Shown here one piece after another: positions 1 to 14,924 of a stretch of 64,000 nt of DNA. The stretch covers positions 5,784,380-5,848,379 of the forward strand of contig OZ014424.1 of assembly GCA_963965975.1 (NCBI GenBank), written 5' to 3'. The position numbers and the translations under genes are program-made. Source of the stretch: Xestospongia bergquistia (taxonomy: Eukaryota > Porifera > Demospongiae > Haplosclerida > Petrosiidae). The first letter of the stretch is position 1. The number at the start of each line of letters is the position of its first letter. The notes under the pieces are model-generated. The model saw only the letters and a list, made by a program, of their open reading frames with translations. It was not told the DNA's origin and did not search any database.

Positions 1-530
1 TAAAGTACATGATATTACCAGGATACCTGTTATAATAAAACCTTTAATGTGTCATTGGAAAAAAATCTATATGAAAGCTTCAGTATTGACTAGTAACTGG
101 GAACATGGATTATATACAGTATGTCCTTTACTAAGAAGTCATAAAGAGCCAGTCACTGCATTAGCTGTGGAAGGTTTGTGAAGAAATTTATTATATATAT
201 TTTATTTTGTTGTAGATGATATATTAGTGTCTGGTTCACGTGATTGTACTGTTCGTATTTGGAGTTTACGATCATTATCAACAATACTCACATTACAAGG
301 TCATACTGATGAAGTGACTACTCTTATTTTAAAGGTACTACATCACAAAACAATGAATTGAGATTATTTTATATGATAGAATGGACTTATAGTCACTGGA
401 TGTGGTGATGGAGTCGTACGAGTGTACTCTAGTTCAACTGGTCAATGTCTCTGGTCTCTAGAGACTGTACAAGGAGGAGTAGATCATGTTGCTTTTGATG
501 AGAATATAATTGTCTCTGCCTCCACTGACT

Positions 531-577
<47 letters not shown>

Positions 578-1483
578 TGATAAATGTATGCTAGTTCTTT
601 ACAGGTATGGCAGTTTAAAGGAGGTCATCCTGTTGCCATAGCAACACTACAAGGTCATACTAAACCTATTACTGTGAGTATACTTCATTATTAATCCATT
701 TTGTTCATTTGTCTGTCCATTTATCATTATTATCTATCCATTTAGTGTATTCAGTTATATTCATTTACTATTGTTACTGGTTCCTGGGACAGTACTATTA
801 GAATATGGGATTGTAAAGATGGAATATGTCGTCATGTCCTACCAGCTCATTTTGAAGGTAAATGGACATATAGTAATCCAAATAGATGCATAAATTTTCG
901 CTAAAGGTGTAAACTGTGTACTGATATATAATGACAAATTAATTAGTGGGGGTGGAGACTGTAAAGTGAAACTATGGGAACCAATTACAGGCCAATCTCT
1001 TGTAATCATGGCAGGGCATAATCAGGAAGTTGTAAGTCACATGATAGTCACATGGCTTGATATCAATGAATACAGTTGTGTATACAAGCTAATGAGAAGT
1101 TGATAATATCTTCATCTGCTGATAGTACTATTAGACTCTGGAACTATAATGGTAAAATGATGTCATTATGACTCTATAACTATGATGTCATAGGTATATG
1201 TTTACACGTTTTGGAGAATCATATTGGATTAGTACGTTGCCTTTGTCTTTATGGGCATCGACTTATATCAGGAGGTGATAGGAAAAGAGTTAATATATGG
1301 GATATTGAGGTATTATGTAACTATTGGAGTATATCTAATGTCATATATTGTGTATAGAGAGGTGTATTATTACATACTGTGCATCGTCAACAAATATTAC
1401 TACATTTAATGTGTGTCACTGATACTATGTTGATAACAGCATCACCAGATAATGGAGCAATATGTGTAATAAAATATTGGTAA
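1..1483 (+). CDS. F-box/WD40-repeat protein, C-terminal part (5' end outside window)
   Basis: The coding sequence enters from the left edge and ends at TAA 1481-1483. About nine short exons separated by 40-60 base GT..AG introns encode a run of WD40 blades, recognisable by GS-x-D-x-TV-x-IW and GH-x-D-V patterns, for example 'SGSRDCTVRIWSLRS' and 'LQGHTDEVTTL'. The segment before the first blade (WKKIYMKASVLTSNWEHG) resembles the linker between F-box and WD40 domains in FBXW proteins, which are substrate receptors of SCF ubiquitin ligases. The F-box itself is not in the window, so the subtype is not assigned and another WD40 family is possible. It converges on EEPD1, with 232 bases between the stop codons, mostly tandem repeat. 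Confidence 0.7.
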
Positions 1484-1490
1484 ATAAAAT

Positions 1491-1706
1491 ATATAATTTA
1501 ATTTGCAGATATAAAACAATATATATTAATTTAATTTGTAGATATAAAACAATATATATTAATTTAATTTGCAGATATAAAAAACAATATAATATATTAA
1601 TTTAATTTGTAGATATAAAACAATATATATTAATTTAATTTGCAGATATAAAAAACAATATAATATATTAATTTAATTTGCAGATGTAAAACAATATATA
1701 TTATAA
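1491..1706. repeat. AT-rich minisatellite between convergent genes
   Basis: Five to six units of about 33 or 38 bases alternate. Each contains an ATATAAAACAATATATATT block followed by AATTTAATTTG(C/T)AG. The 33-base and 38-base versions alternate towards the right, giving a dimeric higher-order unit. The array lies between the two convergent stop codons, where both 3' UTRs must run. Each unit carries a polypyrimidine-poor AG and AATATA-like strings, but no function is evident. Confidence 0.8.
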
Positions 1707-1715
1707 AATATAAAA

Positions 1716-3320
1716 CTATTTTTTAAAGTCTGCCCATACCAGACAATGATCTGACACTGTCTCCTGTTTGTTCTGTAATTTTAACCCTTCTCTCACTACA
1801 CCCCAAGATCCTGTTGTTCTAGATGACTTCACGTTTGTACTGAGCCATAGATTATCATATTGTTTACTGCCGTGAGGATTTCTACCACTAATATTAGTGG
1901 GTGTGGTTGGAGGAATAAGATAAATATAGCCTATATTAGTAAGTCCATCAAAACCTAGTCAAAAGGATGCATGTATAGGAAAAATGGATGAATAAACCAC
2001 TCACTGTCATCAGATGCATTCATATTGAAGTCACCAAGAATAATGATGTCTTTATGACCTAAAAATAGTAACAAATAATGACATCATTAATACATCAATT
2101 TTACCTTGCTCTTTAATAGCTTGTACTAATAATGGAAGCAACCCCAGTTCAGTCTAATATATATTATAATTATTACAATTATAAAATTAATTTAATTATA
2201 ACCTTTAATTGAGGTATGTCTGAGCCGTCCAGTCCAGTAGCTTTTAAATGTACACAGACTAATACCATCTCCCAATGATTCACCTACAATGACATCACAT
2301 GATATCATAGACAGGTCACATGATCACCTTAAAATAACCAATGAAAGGTCTTCGTACAAATCTATCTGATCCTGAAGTGAGTTTTCCACTAAAATTCCCA
2401 GCATTACGTAAATTGATAGAATGAACATTGTTCCATAAAAAGCCATTATATTCTTGTCCCTATAATTATAACATTAATTATAATTAACTAAAATACAATA
2501 TTGACCTGATACATTCTACCAGTTGCCTCAGATATTGAGTATGTCCATTTTAACTTATGATTTGTTTGAGCCTTTACTGATTGTGATGTTGGATGGTTTA
2601 ACTCATTACATATCTATAATGGATTGATGATTGTAACAAATGGATCAACAGTGTTAATAAATGAATAAACATTTATAACAATGGATCAATAAAATGATAA
2701 AGACCTTTTCCAAAGCAGAAGGATCACCAACTTCTTGTACAGCGACAATATCAACCCTATTAATTAATTAGTTAATTTATTAATTAATGTATAATTATAC
2801 ATACTGGCTATAAAGTAGTGCAAGACATATTGTTTCCATGACAACAGGGTCATTGGCTTTTTCCATATCAAAACATTTCAAGTTCCAAGTACCAATCCTC
2901 AATACATTACGACCTTTGACCCTATCTAACAATAGATATTGTGTAAACTAATGGTTGCCATGGCAACTCACTGATTGGAGGTGTGGCTGCAGCATGTTTC
3001 ACAGTTAACTTGTGTTGTATTTTGCTCATTGTTTGTGGCCCCACCCCTTGAACATTTATAAGATCATTGACATGTTGATATGGTCCATGTTGAACACGAT
3101 ATTGTATAATAGCTTTAGCTGACTTTGGACCAATACCAGGTAATGCTGCTAACTGATGTTCGTTAGCTTCATTAATATCTAATATATGTGGGGGCTGAGC
3201 TACTTCATGTCGATCTGGTCTTCTTTGATGATTATTTCTTGATCTATCTCTTGCTCCATGAGTAGATGGTTTAGATCTCACAGTATCAGTTGATCTATCT
3301 TTAGTACAACACCCACCCAT
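1716..3320 (-). CDS. EEPD1: Endonuclease/exonuclease/phosphatase family domain-containing protein 1
   Basis: The N-terminal exon (3320 down to about 2973) carries a helix-hairpin-helix DNA-binding motif (LPGIGPKSAKAIIQYR, followed by a second half NVQGVGPQTMSKI). Later exons encode the endonuclease/exonuclease/phosphatase fold: IGTWNLKCFDMEKAND (EEPD1-like), ILGDFNMNASDD, and a final SDHC motif just before the stop at 1716-1718. Vertebrate EEPD1 is a 5' endonuclease acting at stalled replication forks and is also membrane-associated. The chosen start gives MGGCC, a good signal for N-myristoylation and palmitoylation, as in the human protein that begins MG. An in-frame ATG five codons upstream (3335) would bury it. 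The head-to-head neighbour LONP2 starts only 57 bases away. Confidence 0.87.
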
Positions 3321-3377
3321 TACTAATAGACCCACCCATTAAATGCAGGTGTGCATTATTTAGAAAGTCAGCCAACA

Positions 3378-6300
3378 TGGCTAAATTGCTACCATCTCTG
3401 TTACCTATATTACCTGTCAATAATCAAGTTCTGTTACCAGCTTCTACTCTATACTTACAAATTACTGATCCAAGTGGGTAAGTTCAGTATCTTTAATACT
3501 GTACACATATGCTATGTCTATATCAGGTGTCAGTTAGTGGAGAAGTACTTGTGGGATGAACAAAACTGGGTCACTAAATATATTGGTATTGTTCCTCGTG
3601 AACATCAAAAAGAGGTACTCCTATTAATTTAATGACTGATTACTGTTATGTTAATTACAGCTTCATTCAGTGGGTGTGGCTGCTAGTGTGACAAAGATGA
3701 CATTTCGAACACACCCACAGCCATGTTTTTCATTACTTGTTACTGGACTTTGCCGGTGAGTGGGTGGAGTCTATAACTTGGTTGCTATTGACGACTACTT
3801 AGATTTCGTATTGATAAGATACGACAAAAAGTTCCATATATCATAGCATCTATCACACAATTGGACTATCTTGGTAAATCCAATGATTTAAAATATTATT
3901 ATAATTTTATTACAGACGAGAGTGAAGACTTGTCTACTGAAGTTGAAGATTTGGCTCAAGAGTTTCGTAGCAAAGCTAGTGAACTAGTAGACATTTTACA
4001 ACAATATACTCCTAGAGCTATCAAAATAAAAGTAAGTATCTCTTTAAATAAAAAATATTTATATAAAATTTTATTTTGTTTATAGAATCTTCTTGACACA
4101 TTACCTGATTATACTTTACCTGATTTTTTTACATCTATTGTTAAAGCTACAACTGATGAAAAATTGGAGATATTAGATGCTACAAATTTAACAGAGAGAT
4201 TTAAATTAGCCCAGCCCCTATTAATTAGACAAATTGAGGTATAATAATGAATGTTCCAATAACATGCTTAACTTGTTTTATAGACACTTCGTCACTTTGA
4301 TAGCAGTCATTCTACTATTAAAGATAAAGGAGTTGTATTAGTAAGTGAGAGAGTGAGAGAGAGAGAAGTAGACACATTGGTTGGTGGGTTTGTTATAGAG
4401 TGGGAGGAGAAGAAGAATGATAGAGCCATCATCTGATGATGACGATGATGACTTGAAAGAACTTCAAAGAAAAATTCAAAATGCTGATTTACCAGAACAT
4501 GCAATGAAGGCTGCTCAAAAAGAATTAAAAGTAAATATCATTCCATAACTATAATTATTGTAGACTCCATTTTATACAGAGACTAGTTGCTTTACCAACA
4601 CACTTTCCAGAGCATTCTGTCTCCAGGTATTATCAATATTATTATATTATTATTATTATTATTAATGTATATATATTAATTGTGTATTTATTAGAACGTA
4701 TCTTGAAGTGTTACTTGATTTACCATGGTCTAAGAGAACTTCTGATACATTAGATATTAAAAAAGCTAGACTTGATCTTAATCATGATCATTATGGTCTG
4801 GAGAAAGTGAAGAAAAGAATATTAGAATATTTAGCAGTTGCACAATTAAAGAATTCACTTAAAGGTATACATTTATATGTTAACATGGACTATTATATTT
4901 GTAGGTCCTATATTGTGTTTGGTTGGAGCACCAGGAGTTGGTAAGACTAGTGTTGGACGGTCTATTGCTAATACCATGGGAAGAAAATTTCACAGAATAT
5001 CAGTGGGTGGAGTAAGTGACCAGTCTGATATCAGAGGCCATAGGTTTGTTAATTTAACCCTTTGTTCTCTCTTGTGAGTGTTGTGTTGGTAGACGGACAT
5101 ATATTGGTTCAATACCTGGACGTATTATACAAGGGTTACGTAATGTAGGCGTGTGTAATCCTGTTATACTACTTGATGAAGTAGATAAACTGGTTAGTAA
5201 AACCTGTTTTGATAACCAGTACTCTCTCTCTCTCTCTATATATATATAGAGTAAAGGTATCCATGGTGACCCAGCTGCTGCATTATTAGAAGTATTAGAC
5301 TCTGAACAAAATCATACCTTTACTGATCAGTATGTTATATAAAGGGATGACTCCTGTTATTAAATGATTTAATATAAGTTATTTAGGGATTCCATTTGAT
5401 TTATCTCAAGTGCTCTTCATTGCAACAGCTAATTCTACCTCAACAATACCTTCACCTTTATTGGATAGAATGGAGGTGGATAACGAGAAGGTGTGGTCTA
5501 TTACTGATATATAATTATAGGTAATTCGTCTACCTGGATATACTATAGAAGAAAAAGGAGAAATAGCATCAAGACATCTTGTCCCTAAATTACTAGAGGT
5601 ACATGTATAAATGTCTACATGTATTTATATTAGCTTATTATAGCAACATGGATTAACTAATGATCAATTAACATTACCAATTGATATTATAAAGACCATT
5701 GGTAAGTGGGTGTGGTCATCTCTAGCCACACCTCTTTTATATTATATAACAGCCACATATTATACTCGTGAAGCTGGTGTACGAGAATTAGAACGACAAA
5801 TTAGTGCTATATGTAGAGCTATTGCTATTAAAGTGAAATATTTATTATGTGATATGACTCCACCCCCTCGTTATAGAGAGCCGAAGGTGACAAGAAAGCT
5901 ATCACGATATCTCCAGATATATTACATGAAATATTAGGGGTAAGATATTGACCACACCTACTTAATTAACTCTAATGATAGCCAAGAAAATACGAGAAGG
6001 ACATTGCAGAAAGATTAACCCAACCAGGTGTAGCAATTGGTAATGATCATGATTATCAGGGGCAGCCTCATTAATTAATGTACATTTATAGGCTTAGCTT
6101 GGACACCAAGTGGAGGGCAAATTATGTTTGTTGAAGCTACTCAAATGGTTGGAACTGGAAAACTTGTCCTCACAGGACAATTAGGTATATGATTATCAAG
6201 TGATTGGTCACATGACTATCTTGTGATTATAGGTAGCGTTATGAAGGAATCAGCACAAATTGCACTGAATTGGTTGAGAGCTAACTCCTCCCACTATCAA

Positions 6301-6738
6301 TTAAACTGTGGAGACATTAACAATACTGATATACACATACATTTCCCAGCTGGAGCAGTAGAAAAAGATGGACCCTCTGCTGGTGTTACCATAGCAACTG
6401 TGCTAGCCTCAATGTATTCTAAAGTTTGTGTTTGTTCTGATGTTGCCATGACAGGTGAATTAACACTACGAGGTCATGTATTACCAGTAGGGGGTATCAA
6501 AGAAAAAATATTAGCAGCACATCGAGCTGGTATTAAGAATATTATTTTACCAAAGAAAAATGAAAAAGACCTTACAGAGATACCATCACAAACAAAGGTA
6601 TGATTTATTTATCAGGTTCTTGATGAGCCCACCCATTTCTAGGACTCATTAAATCTGATATTAGTACAAACTATTGATGAAGTATTGGAAGCTGCATTTA
6701 ATAATAAATTGATAAAAAAATTAAAAAGCAAACTTTGA
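3378..6738 (+). CDS. LONP2: Lon protease homolog 2, peroxisomal
   Basis: An ATP-dependent serine protease of the peroxisomal matrix. The exons follow human LONP2 closely: N-terminal Lon substrate-binding domain, an acidic linker ([13 protein letters not shown]), the AAA+ domain with Walker [14 protein letters not shown] near 4930 and Walker B LLDEVDKL near 5170, a sensor region ([18 protein letters not shown]), and the protease domain with catalytic serine in [12 protein letters not shown] and lysine in [17 protein letters not shown]. The last residues are SKL, a canonical type 1 peroxisomal targeting signal, which separates it from mitochondrial LONP1. About 17 short exons. The start [14 protein letters not shown] was chosen because it is the first ATG that reads into the domain. 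Confidence 0.95.
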
Positions 6739-7000
6739 TTAATTAAAATTGTTTTTTGAAATAAAATTAAAATAACTGTCATATTGCGTTCTTGAAATCG
6801 TTAGCTATTTAGCGCCACATCGTTTAAACGTTATGCGCACGCTCATAAGTAACTGCCCACATAGTTAGTGGGTGTGGTGAGATGGGAGTGGTTATGTCAG
6901 ATGATGATCATGTGATTTACTATCACAAAGGAAGAGGAGAGAGTACTACATCATTATTGAAGAATTATTGCAAAGTTAGACTGTTACTCAAGCGATCAAT

Positions 7001-9038
<2,038 letters not shown>

Positions 9039-9236
9039 CATAAATGAACTGATCTATCATTATTATTATTATTTAAGTTGTTATATGTAGTGTGTCTGTC
9101 TGTCTAGCTACATCCAATATAATGCATGATACACTTTTATTGTCTAATAATTTGGAACTGGAACTTTTATCATATGACTGTCATACAATAATGAGCCAAA
9201 TAATTTTTAACCCTTTTCGGTACTAACGGTAACCTT

Positions 9237-9250
9237 GTTGCCATGGTAAT
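9237..9250 (+). promoter_or_regulatory. Candidate RFX X-box upstream of TSNAXIP1
   Basis: GTTGCCATGGTAAT matches the RFX half-site arrangement GTNRCC-NN-RGYAAC at all but the last base. It ends 16 bases before the start codon of a gene whose family is linked to cilia and sperm. A further GGTAACC lies just upstream (9228-9234). Assigned by motif only. Confidence 0.4.
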
Positions 9251-9266
9251 TATATTTAAAAACATA

Positions 9267-12147
9267 ATGGCGGGTATTAACCAGATAAAATCATCTGCTA
9301 CTGAAGCTGTTCAAGTAAGTACTGTTGATTCTTTCTTTTTTTACTCATTACTAGTCCAGAATAGAGAGAGGAGCGTTAGATACGTGGCCAGTTCACTCCT
9401 TACTACCACAAAACTATTCTACTAGTGTTGACAAGCCATCTTTTATACCTAAACCAAAGTTCTTACAACAACTAGAGAACCACCTAGAGAAAGAGCTCCT
9501 CCTATTAGGCTGTCCTTCTCAAGGTCCACATGAGTTAAGACTACAGGTACTTGATTTATTTAATTATAATATATATCATATCTTGATGTAGGCTCATCAA
9601 GAAGTATTTGAGTATCTTATTGAAGAGTTCAAGACTTATAAACCTCTTTTATCAGCCATAAAAAATGAGTATGACCTCTTTATTACTCACCAAAATGACC
9701 TAATTAGAGAACTATTACCACTACAGGTTTGAATAAACAAATGGATGGATAGATGGATGGATGGATGGATGGATGGATGGATGCATGGACAGATAATGAA
9801 TGATATTATATTATATTATAGTCTCAAGTATATCAGTTAAAAGATGAGTATGAGAAAAAAATGTTAGCTACAAAGGAAGAAGAGAAGAAACGTAAGTCAC
9901 ACCCACTTCAGATTAAACCACATCTTTCCCTTTCAGGAGATGACAGTGTTAGACAAGAATATCGTTACTTACAGAGCAGAATGGAAAAAATGAAAGAAGA
10001 AGAAGCATCATATCAAGCACAAATTAAAAAAGTATGTCCCTATTAATTAATGAGATAATATGATCAGATATTCAGTTACAGAGTGAACTTAGTGATATTT
10101 ATGAACAATATCGTAATGAAGCTGATGCTAGGTATTGTAATACATATTGTTTATTGTATGGTATTACCATATTAGGAAGTTGCTGATATCGGATTATAAT
10201 GAATTAAAGGTTCGACAATCTGAGGACCAAGATGAAGAAGAAACAATTGAAAAAGAGGACCCAGTAATATTGAAACTGAAACTAGCGTAAGTCTCCATAT
10301 ATGGACATATAATGTATCAAGAATACATGCTAATTATATTGTTTCTTGTAGACGTGCTCGAGAAGATCTTCGTGCTAGTAATCTTCGTATTAATCAAATG
10401 TTGGCAGATTATGGTGATGTTGTACCAAGAAGAGAATTTGAAATGATGGAAACCTCTTACAGAGTAAGTCCATTAATACATTGAATGTATTGTGGTAGTC
10501 TTGTACGTGTACTATAGGAATACTGGTATATAACAATACAGGTGGTATATAATAATGCTGGTATTATAGCAATACTGGTATATAAGAATACTGGTATATA
10601 ACAATGCTGGAATATAACAATGTAGGTATATAACAATGCTAGTACTATAGCAATGCTGGTATATATAACAGCCTGTCAAACCTTTAATATATGATGTGCT
10701 GATATATATTGTAGACACAGGAGAGTGAACTTGAGAATCTTAAATCTCAGCATACTAGTCTTATGGAAGAACACAGGTGAATAAGCCCCTGCTTAATCAA
10801 ACAGTTAATTACATAATTACAGTACATTATTGGTGATGTATAAGGATTTACAAATTCAGAGAGATAGGTCACTCACTGAACTAACACGTATTAAAGGCAC
10901 AGCTACTCCAAGGTATTTTATTAGTACACAAACTGTATTATATTAGGACTATTAGACCTGACTGGAGTCGTTGTGGAGAATTTATTGAGGGAGGACCTGA
11001 TAAGTGGGCGGAGATTAGTGAGGGGCGTTCTAGTAATGAGTTAGTTGATGTTTTATTAGCTCAAATTGCTGGGGTAGATATAAGTGAATTAAAACGTCAT
11101 GAAGTATTTCAGGCTCAGGTATAAAGATCCATTTATTAATAATAAATTAAGGGTCATCCCCATACTATATAACAGGGTCTTTCTACTGATGTACCACGAT
11201 ATCTTAGAGCTGAAGGTCAAATCAGAAATCATAGAATGGGTCGTCAAGAAATGGAGGAAACGATTAGTGGATTTTGGGAGTATCATTCGACTAAAGCAGC
11301 TAAAGGAAATGGTCATCATGATCTAGACACAGAGCTATATCAGTACTTATTATCACGTAATGGAGATGAGGAGAGTATAGCTATTGAAAATGGATATAAT
11401 ATACAAGATGCTATTAGTCGGTTTCATCATGAGCTTCATGTCAGTACATTTAGCTCTATATTATGTGGAGAGTTAATGGAAGAAATCTATAATAACTGGA
11501 TATCAATACAAGTAGCTCTCATGGAAACATTTAAGAAGACAACAGATCAAGTATATCTCCAATAGTTAACAGTAACTGATATATTGTGTTACAGGAATGT
11601 GTAACTTTAGCTGTATTAGAAGATGCTATTAAATGTGTATGTCCTGGTAAACCTGAGCCTTATCTTAAGGGCTTAATACAATGTGCAGTACATGTAGCTT
11701 CTGATGGTAATAACACTATCAATATTATAAAGTTGATGAGTAAAGTAAGACAGCTGGATTATATAATATTATGTAATTAGTCATTAAATTACTAGGGTCC
11801 TCAGAGTCAACCCAATCCATTTGTTACATTAATGCTTGAACAATCTCGAAATGAAACTAAAATCTTTGTAACAGAACTGAACAAACATTTAGGAGACAAA
11901 CAGTGAGTCTAAACAAACAAAATGTTATCAATACATTATTTTATTATTAAATAGAATGGTTACACTGAAAGATGTACATGATGCTGTTAAAAATATGGAT
12001 CCCAATAAACCTGAAGCTGAAATACAGTTAATTTTGTCAAAGATATTTTCAGTTCCATTGGGTCATGATGACAGTAGTGCTACATTACCTTTAGAGAAAC
12101 TGGTTAGTTTATTGGAAGCTAGTGATATCAGGAGATCTGGTCTTTAA
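9267..12147 (+). CDS. TSNAXIP1: Translin-associated factor X-interacting protein 1 homolog
   Basis: The first exon (9267 onward) encodes [16 protein letters not shown]. The second carries the diagnostic N-terminal region [18 protein letters not shown] then GPHELRLQ, continuing [20 protein letters not shown], which I recognise from TSNAXIP1. The middle is long coiled coil ([18 protein letters not shown] and later exons). The C-terminal third (about 11,000-12,147) has conserved segments that resemble degenerate EF-hand pairs ([21 protein letters not shown]). The vertebrate protein binds TRAX and is expressed in testis and ciliated cells, consistent with the X-box-like site upstream. The stop is 27 bases from the convergent YARS2 stop. 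A decayed copy of one exon/intron junction lies at 15,749-15,812. Confidence 0.85.
9745..9783. repeat. (GGAT)n microsatellite in TSNAXIP1 intron
   Basis: About nine near-perfect ATGG units in a short intron. A simple repeat with no other signal. Confidence 0.9.
10516..10670. repeat. Minisatellite in TSNAXIP1 intron
   Basis: Roughly eight units of about 18-22 bases built on GGTATATAACAATGCT, with variation between units. It fills most of one intron, which is much longer than its neighbours. Confidence 0.8.
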
Positions 12148-12174
12148 ATCCATTTTATTAAATGTTGTTGACCT

Positions 12175-14020
12175 TTACCTATTATTAACAATGATGTCAA
12201 TATTCCAATAATATATTACAATACCTATTCTGATAACAGTGACTTTATCTTGTAACATGTGACAGTCATGTGACCATTTCTCATGTACTGACTCCACTCT
12301 TTTATTATTAATGTACAGTCCTCCTCCTTGTATGAGTCGTCGCACTTCACCTACGATAGCCACACCCACATAATTAAACACACTCAATAGAACTTTACTT
12401 TTAGAAGAGACAACATTAGTTTTGGCCACTATATTGATAATATTAATATCACTTATACATTGATCACGTGATAGTAGTGTAGTAGGAACATCTTGAAATA
12501 ACTGATCTAGTTGTTTACCTATGACATATATTACAGTAGATAACTTTAACAATATGGAGAAAGAATACCTGATAATTGTTGTAATGCTATTGGGTCACCA
12601 AATAATGCTGATGTCGCTTGTTCTGCTTGGTTTAATCCTCTCTCTATTATGACACTATAATAATATGACTAACATATCTTATAACTTACCTCCATGTATT
12701 AATAATGTGATTTGTTCAGCTAAATATTTCTGAGCAATATGTTTCTCAGGACAAACCTAAATCATGTACTTTAATATGCATTAGTAGATGGTGAATATAC
12801 CTGATGTTGTGTTAAGATATCACTGATATAATCCAATGATGTGAACGTAAAATAATATAAATATTTACTAACATCTTCATCAGATGTCTTAAGAAAATAC
12901 TGAACACAATATGACATATTTTATAATCATTTGTACTATTACTTGATACAAATGATAGGGTGATGTCTTATCTGCTGATAACCACACAGCATTACCAACT
13001 GATTTTCCTAGCTTTTCTCCACTTGATGTTGTAACTAGTGGTACAGTTAATCCTATCAAGATTGTGATGACTATTATTATTATTATAGTAGTTAGTGTTA
13101 CCATGTACACGATTACCAGTGTATTTATGAACAAATTCACATCCAGCAGATATATTGCCCCATTGATCTCCACCTCCAATCTGTGAATCAAATTAAAAAT
13201 AATGTAATTACTTAGGGGGCTTACCTGTAACCAGCAATTATGATTTTGATGCAAACAGAGATAGTCATATGCTTGAAAAACTTGATATGAAAATTCTGTA
13301 AAACTAAGACCTTGTCCAGAGTTAAGTCTTTGTTGAACACTATTATGTAATGATATTTAATTTAAAGAGTGGGTGGATTGCTACCTCTCTTTGTTTAGCA
13401 TTGAAGACAGTCGAAAATGACATCCAATGTTTGACATGAATTCAATAATTGTCATACCTCTATACCAATTAGCATTGTTAATAATCCTATCATCAATATA
13501 TTATAATAATAGTAGTTTGAGTATATTATACTTTAAATCTGGCATAGCATACTGCTGTTGAGTGAGATATAATGCATTCTGAAATATCTTTGATAATACA
13601 TTAGATATTCCAATAACATTTTGCTCTAAGTCATCTTTCAACAAACTATCTCTCTCTTTGAGACGACCACTAGGATCTCCAATAAGTCCAGTAGCTCCAC
13701 CCACCTAAAAACATCATAACGACATCATACAGTTGTACTTACAACAGCAATAGGTTGATATCCATGTTGTTGGAAATGTAACAATGTTATTAATGTCACT
13801 AAGTTTCCAATGTGAAGACTATCAGCTGTTGGATCAAATCCAACATACACTGATGAAGGCAGATGATGTATTAGCTCATCAGTAATACTGCATTCATACT
13901 AGAAATGTGATAAGTAGTACATTGTAATTACCTAGTAGTTTTATTAAGGAGATATCTATTCTTCAAATGTTGTAGTACTTGTGAAGGAGACAAAGAAGAT
14001 AACTGCCTTAGTCTGATCAT
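12175..14020 (-). CDS. YARS2: Tyrosyl-tRNA synthetase, mitochondrial
   Basis: A class I synthetase that charges mitochondrial tRNA-Tyr. The N-terminus [20 protein letters not shown] could be a mitochondrial leader. It is followed by [18 protein letters not shown], where HIGN is the HIGH motif, and then [20 protein letters not shown], typical of bacterial-type TyrRS. The second signature appears as [15 protein letters not shown], where KLGKS replaces KMSKS. The C-terminal exon has an S4-like RNA-binding domain ([18 protein letters not shown]). Start 14,020 is the first ATG. The gene is tail-to-tail with TSNAXIP1 (27 bases) and head-to-head with a BTB fragment (75 bases). Confidence 0.93.
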
Positions 14021-14095
14021 GACTACACGTGCACTCAATTAATTTAACGAGCTCCACCCATCTTTGTTTGCAACTCTTTGTTCTCTTGAAAAGAA

Positions 14096-14500
14096 ATGGA
14101 ATCCTATTTTTATTGTGGTCCAACAAATGCTAGCAACTATTATGTATTAAGAGCAATGCAGCAACAAGTTGAACTATGTGATTCAGTACTAGAAATAGAC
14201 TCTGGAAAAAAAATTCGAGCTCATAAATATATTTTGTCTGCTACAAGTCCTTATTTCAGAGCTATGTTTAACACACCATTCTCTGAATGCCAGCAAGGAA
14301 TGGTTAAGTTAAGAGATAGGGACAGAGAGATACTTCAAGCTGTTATATCATATATTTATTGCTCTGATGTCTGTCTGCCTTCTGATCAAGTCTTGTCTTT
14401 ACTGATGGTTGCTGATAAGTTTCAAATGGATTGCCTTGTTGAAGAATGTAGGCTCATTATGCAAAAAAGATCGAAAAACAATGTTTCCTTCAATTATTAG
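14096..14500 (+). pseudogene. KLHL-type BTB domain fragment (probably a broken BTB-BACK-kelch gene)
   Basis: One open frame of 134 codons. It reads as a BTB/POZ domain: VELCDSVLEIDSGKKIRAHK, then YILSATSPYFRAMFNTPFSE and the closing helix VLSLLMVADKFQMDCLVEEC. BTB-kelch proteins are usually about 550-620 residues and act as CUL3 ubiquitin ligase adaptors. Here the frame stops right after BTB and no kelch repeats follow. A matching BACK-domain remnant lies 1.37 kb downstream (15,868-16,027), with unrelated fragments in between. I infer a disrupted KLHL gene, although a short BTB-only protein could still be expressed from the YARS2-side divergent promoter. Confidence 0.6.
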
Positions 14501-14566
14501 TTGTGTTTGTCTTCCATTTGTCTCTATGTCATGTATTTTAAAGTGGATTCAAAAATTTATTTCTTG

Positions 14567-14914
14567 AAATGAAGCTCACAGCATTAGCAGATACTTTGGA
14601 AAAGAAGGTAAAAGTAACTAATTATTAATGTAATTAATATATTATTACAGGAGGCTCAATTGAACGAGGTGCTAGCTGCTCCAATCTTGATCCATCAGCA
14701 TTGACTATGGTGACTAGAAAAGTTAGGTACAAGGTTTCACATAGCATTCTCAAAACATACTCTCTCCCTATTTCTCTTGGACTCCAAAAGTGGTGCTATT
14801 TGTGACCTAACTAGCTCGAATTTGCAAGATGCATTTACAAATTTAAGACGCTATTATAGTTAATATTATTATGTAAAGGCTCATAATGATCTTATCAAAA
14901 CCTATGAAGCTAAG
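14567..14914 (+). pseudogene. DRC4/GAS8 C-terminal fragment, frameshifted
   Basis: Three pieces match the end of DRC4 (GAS8), a nexin-dynein regulatory complex subunit of motile cilia, as I remember that family: LTALADTLEKK, with an intact splice donor at about 14,609; after an acceptor near 14,650, EAQLNEVLAA and then, in another frame, SNLDPSALTMVTRKV; and finally KAHNDLIKTYEAK at 14,876-14,914. The frame shift between the two halves of the middle exon corresponds to one lost base. The segment linking it to the last piece is not recognisable. No 5' exons are present, so this is a dead partial copy. Confidence 0.72.
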
Positions 14915-14924
14915 TTTTGGATTT

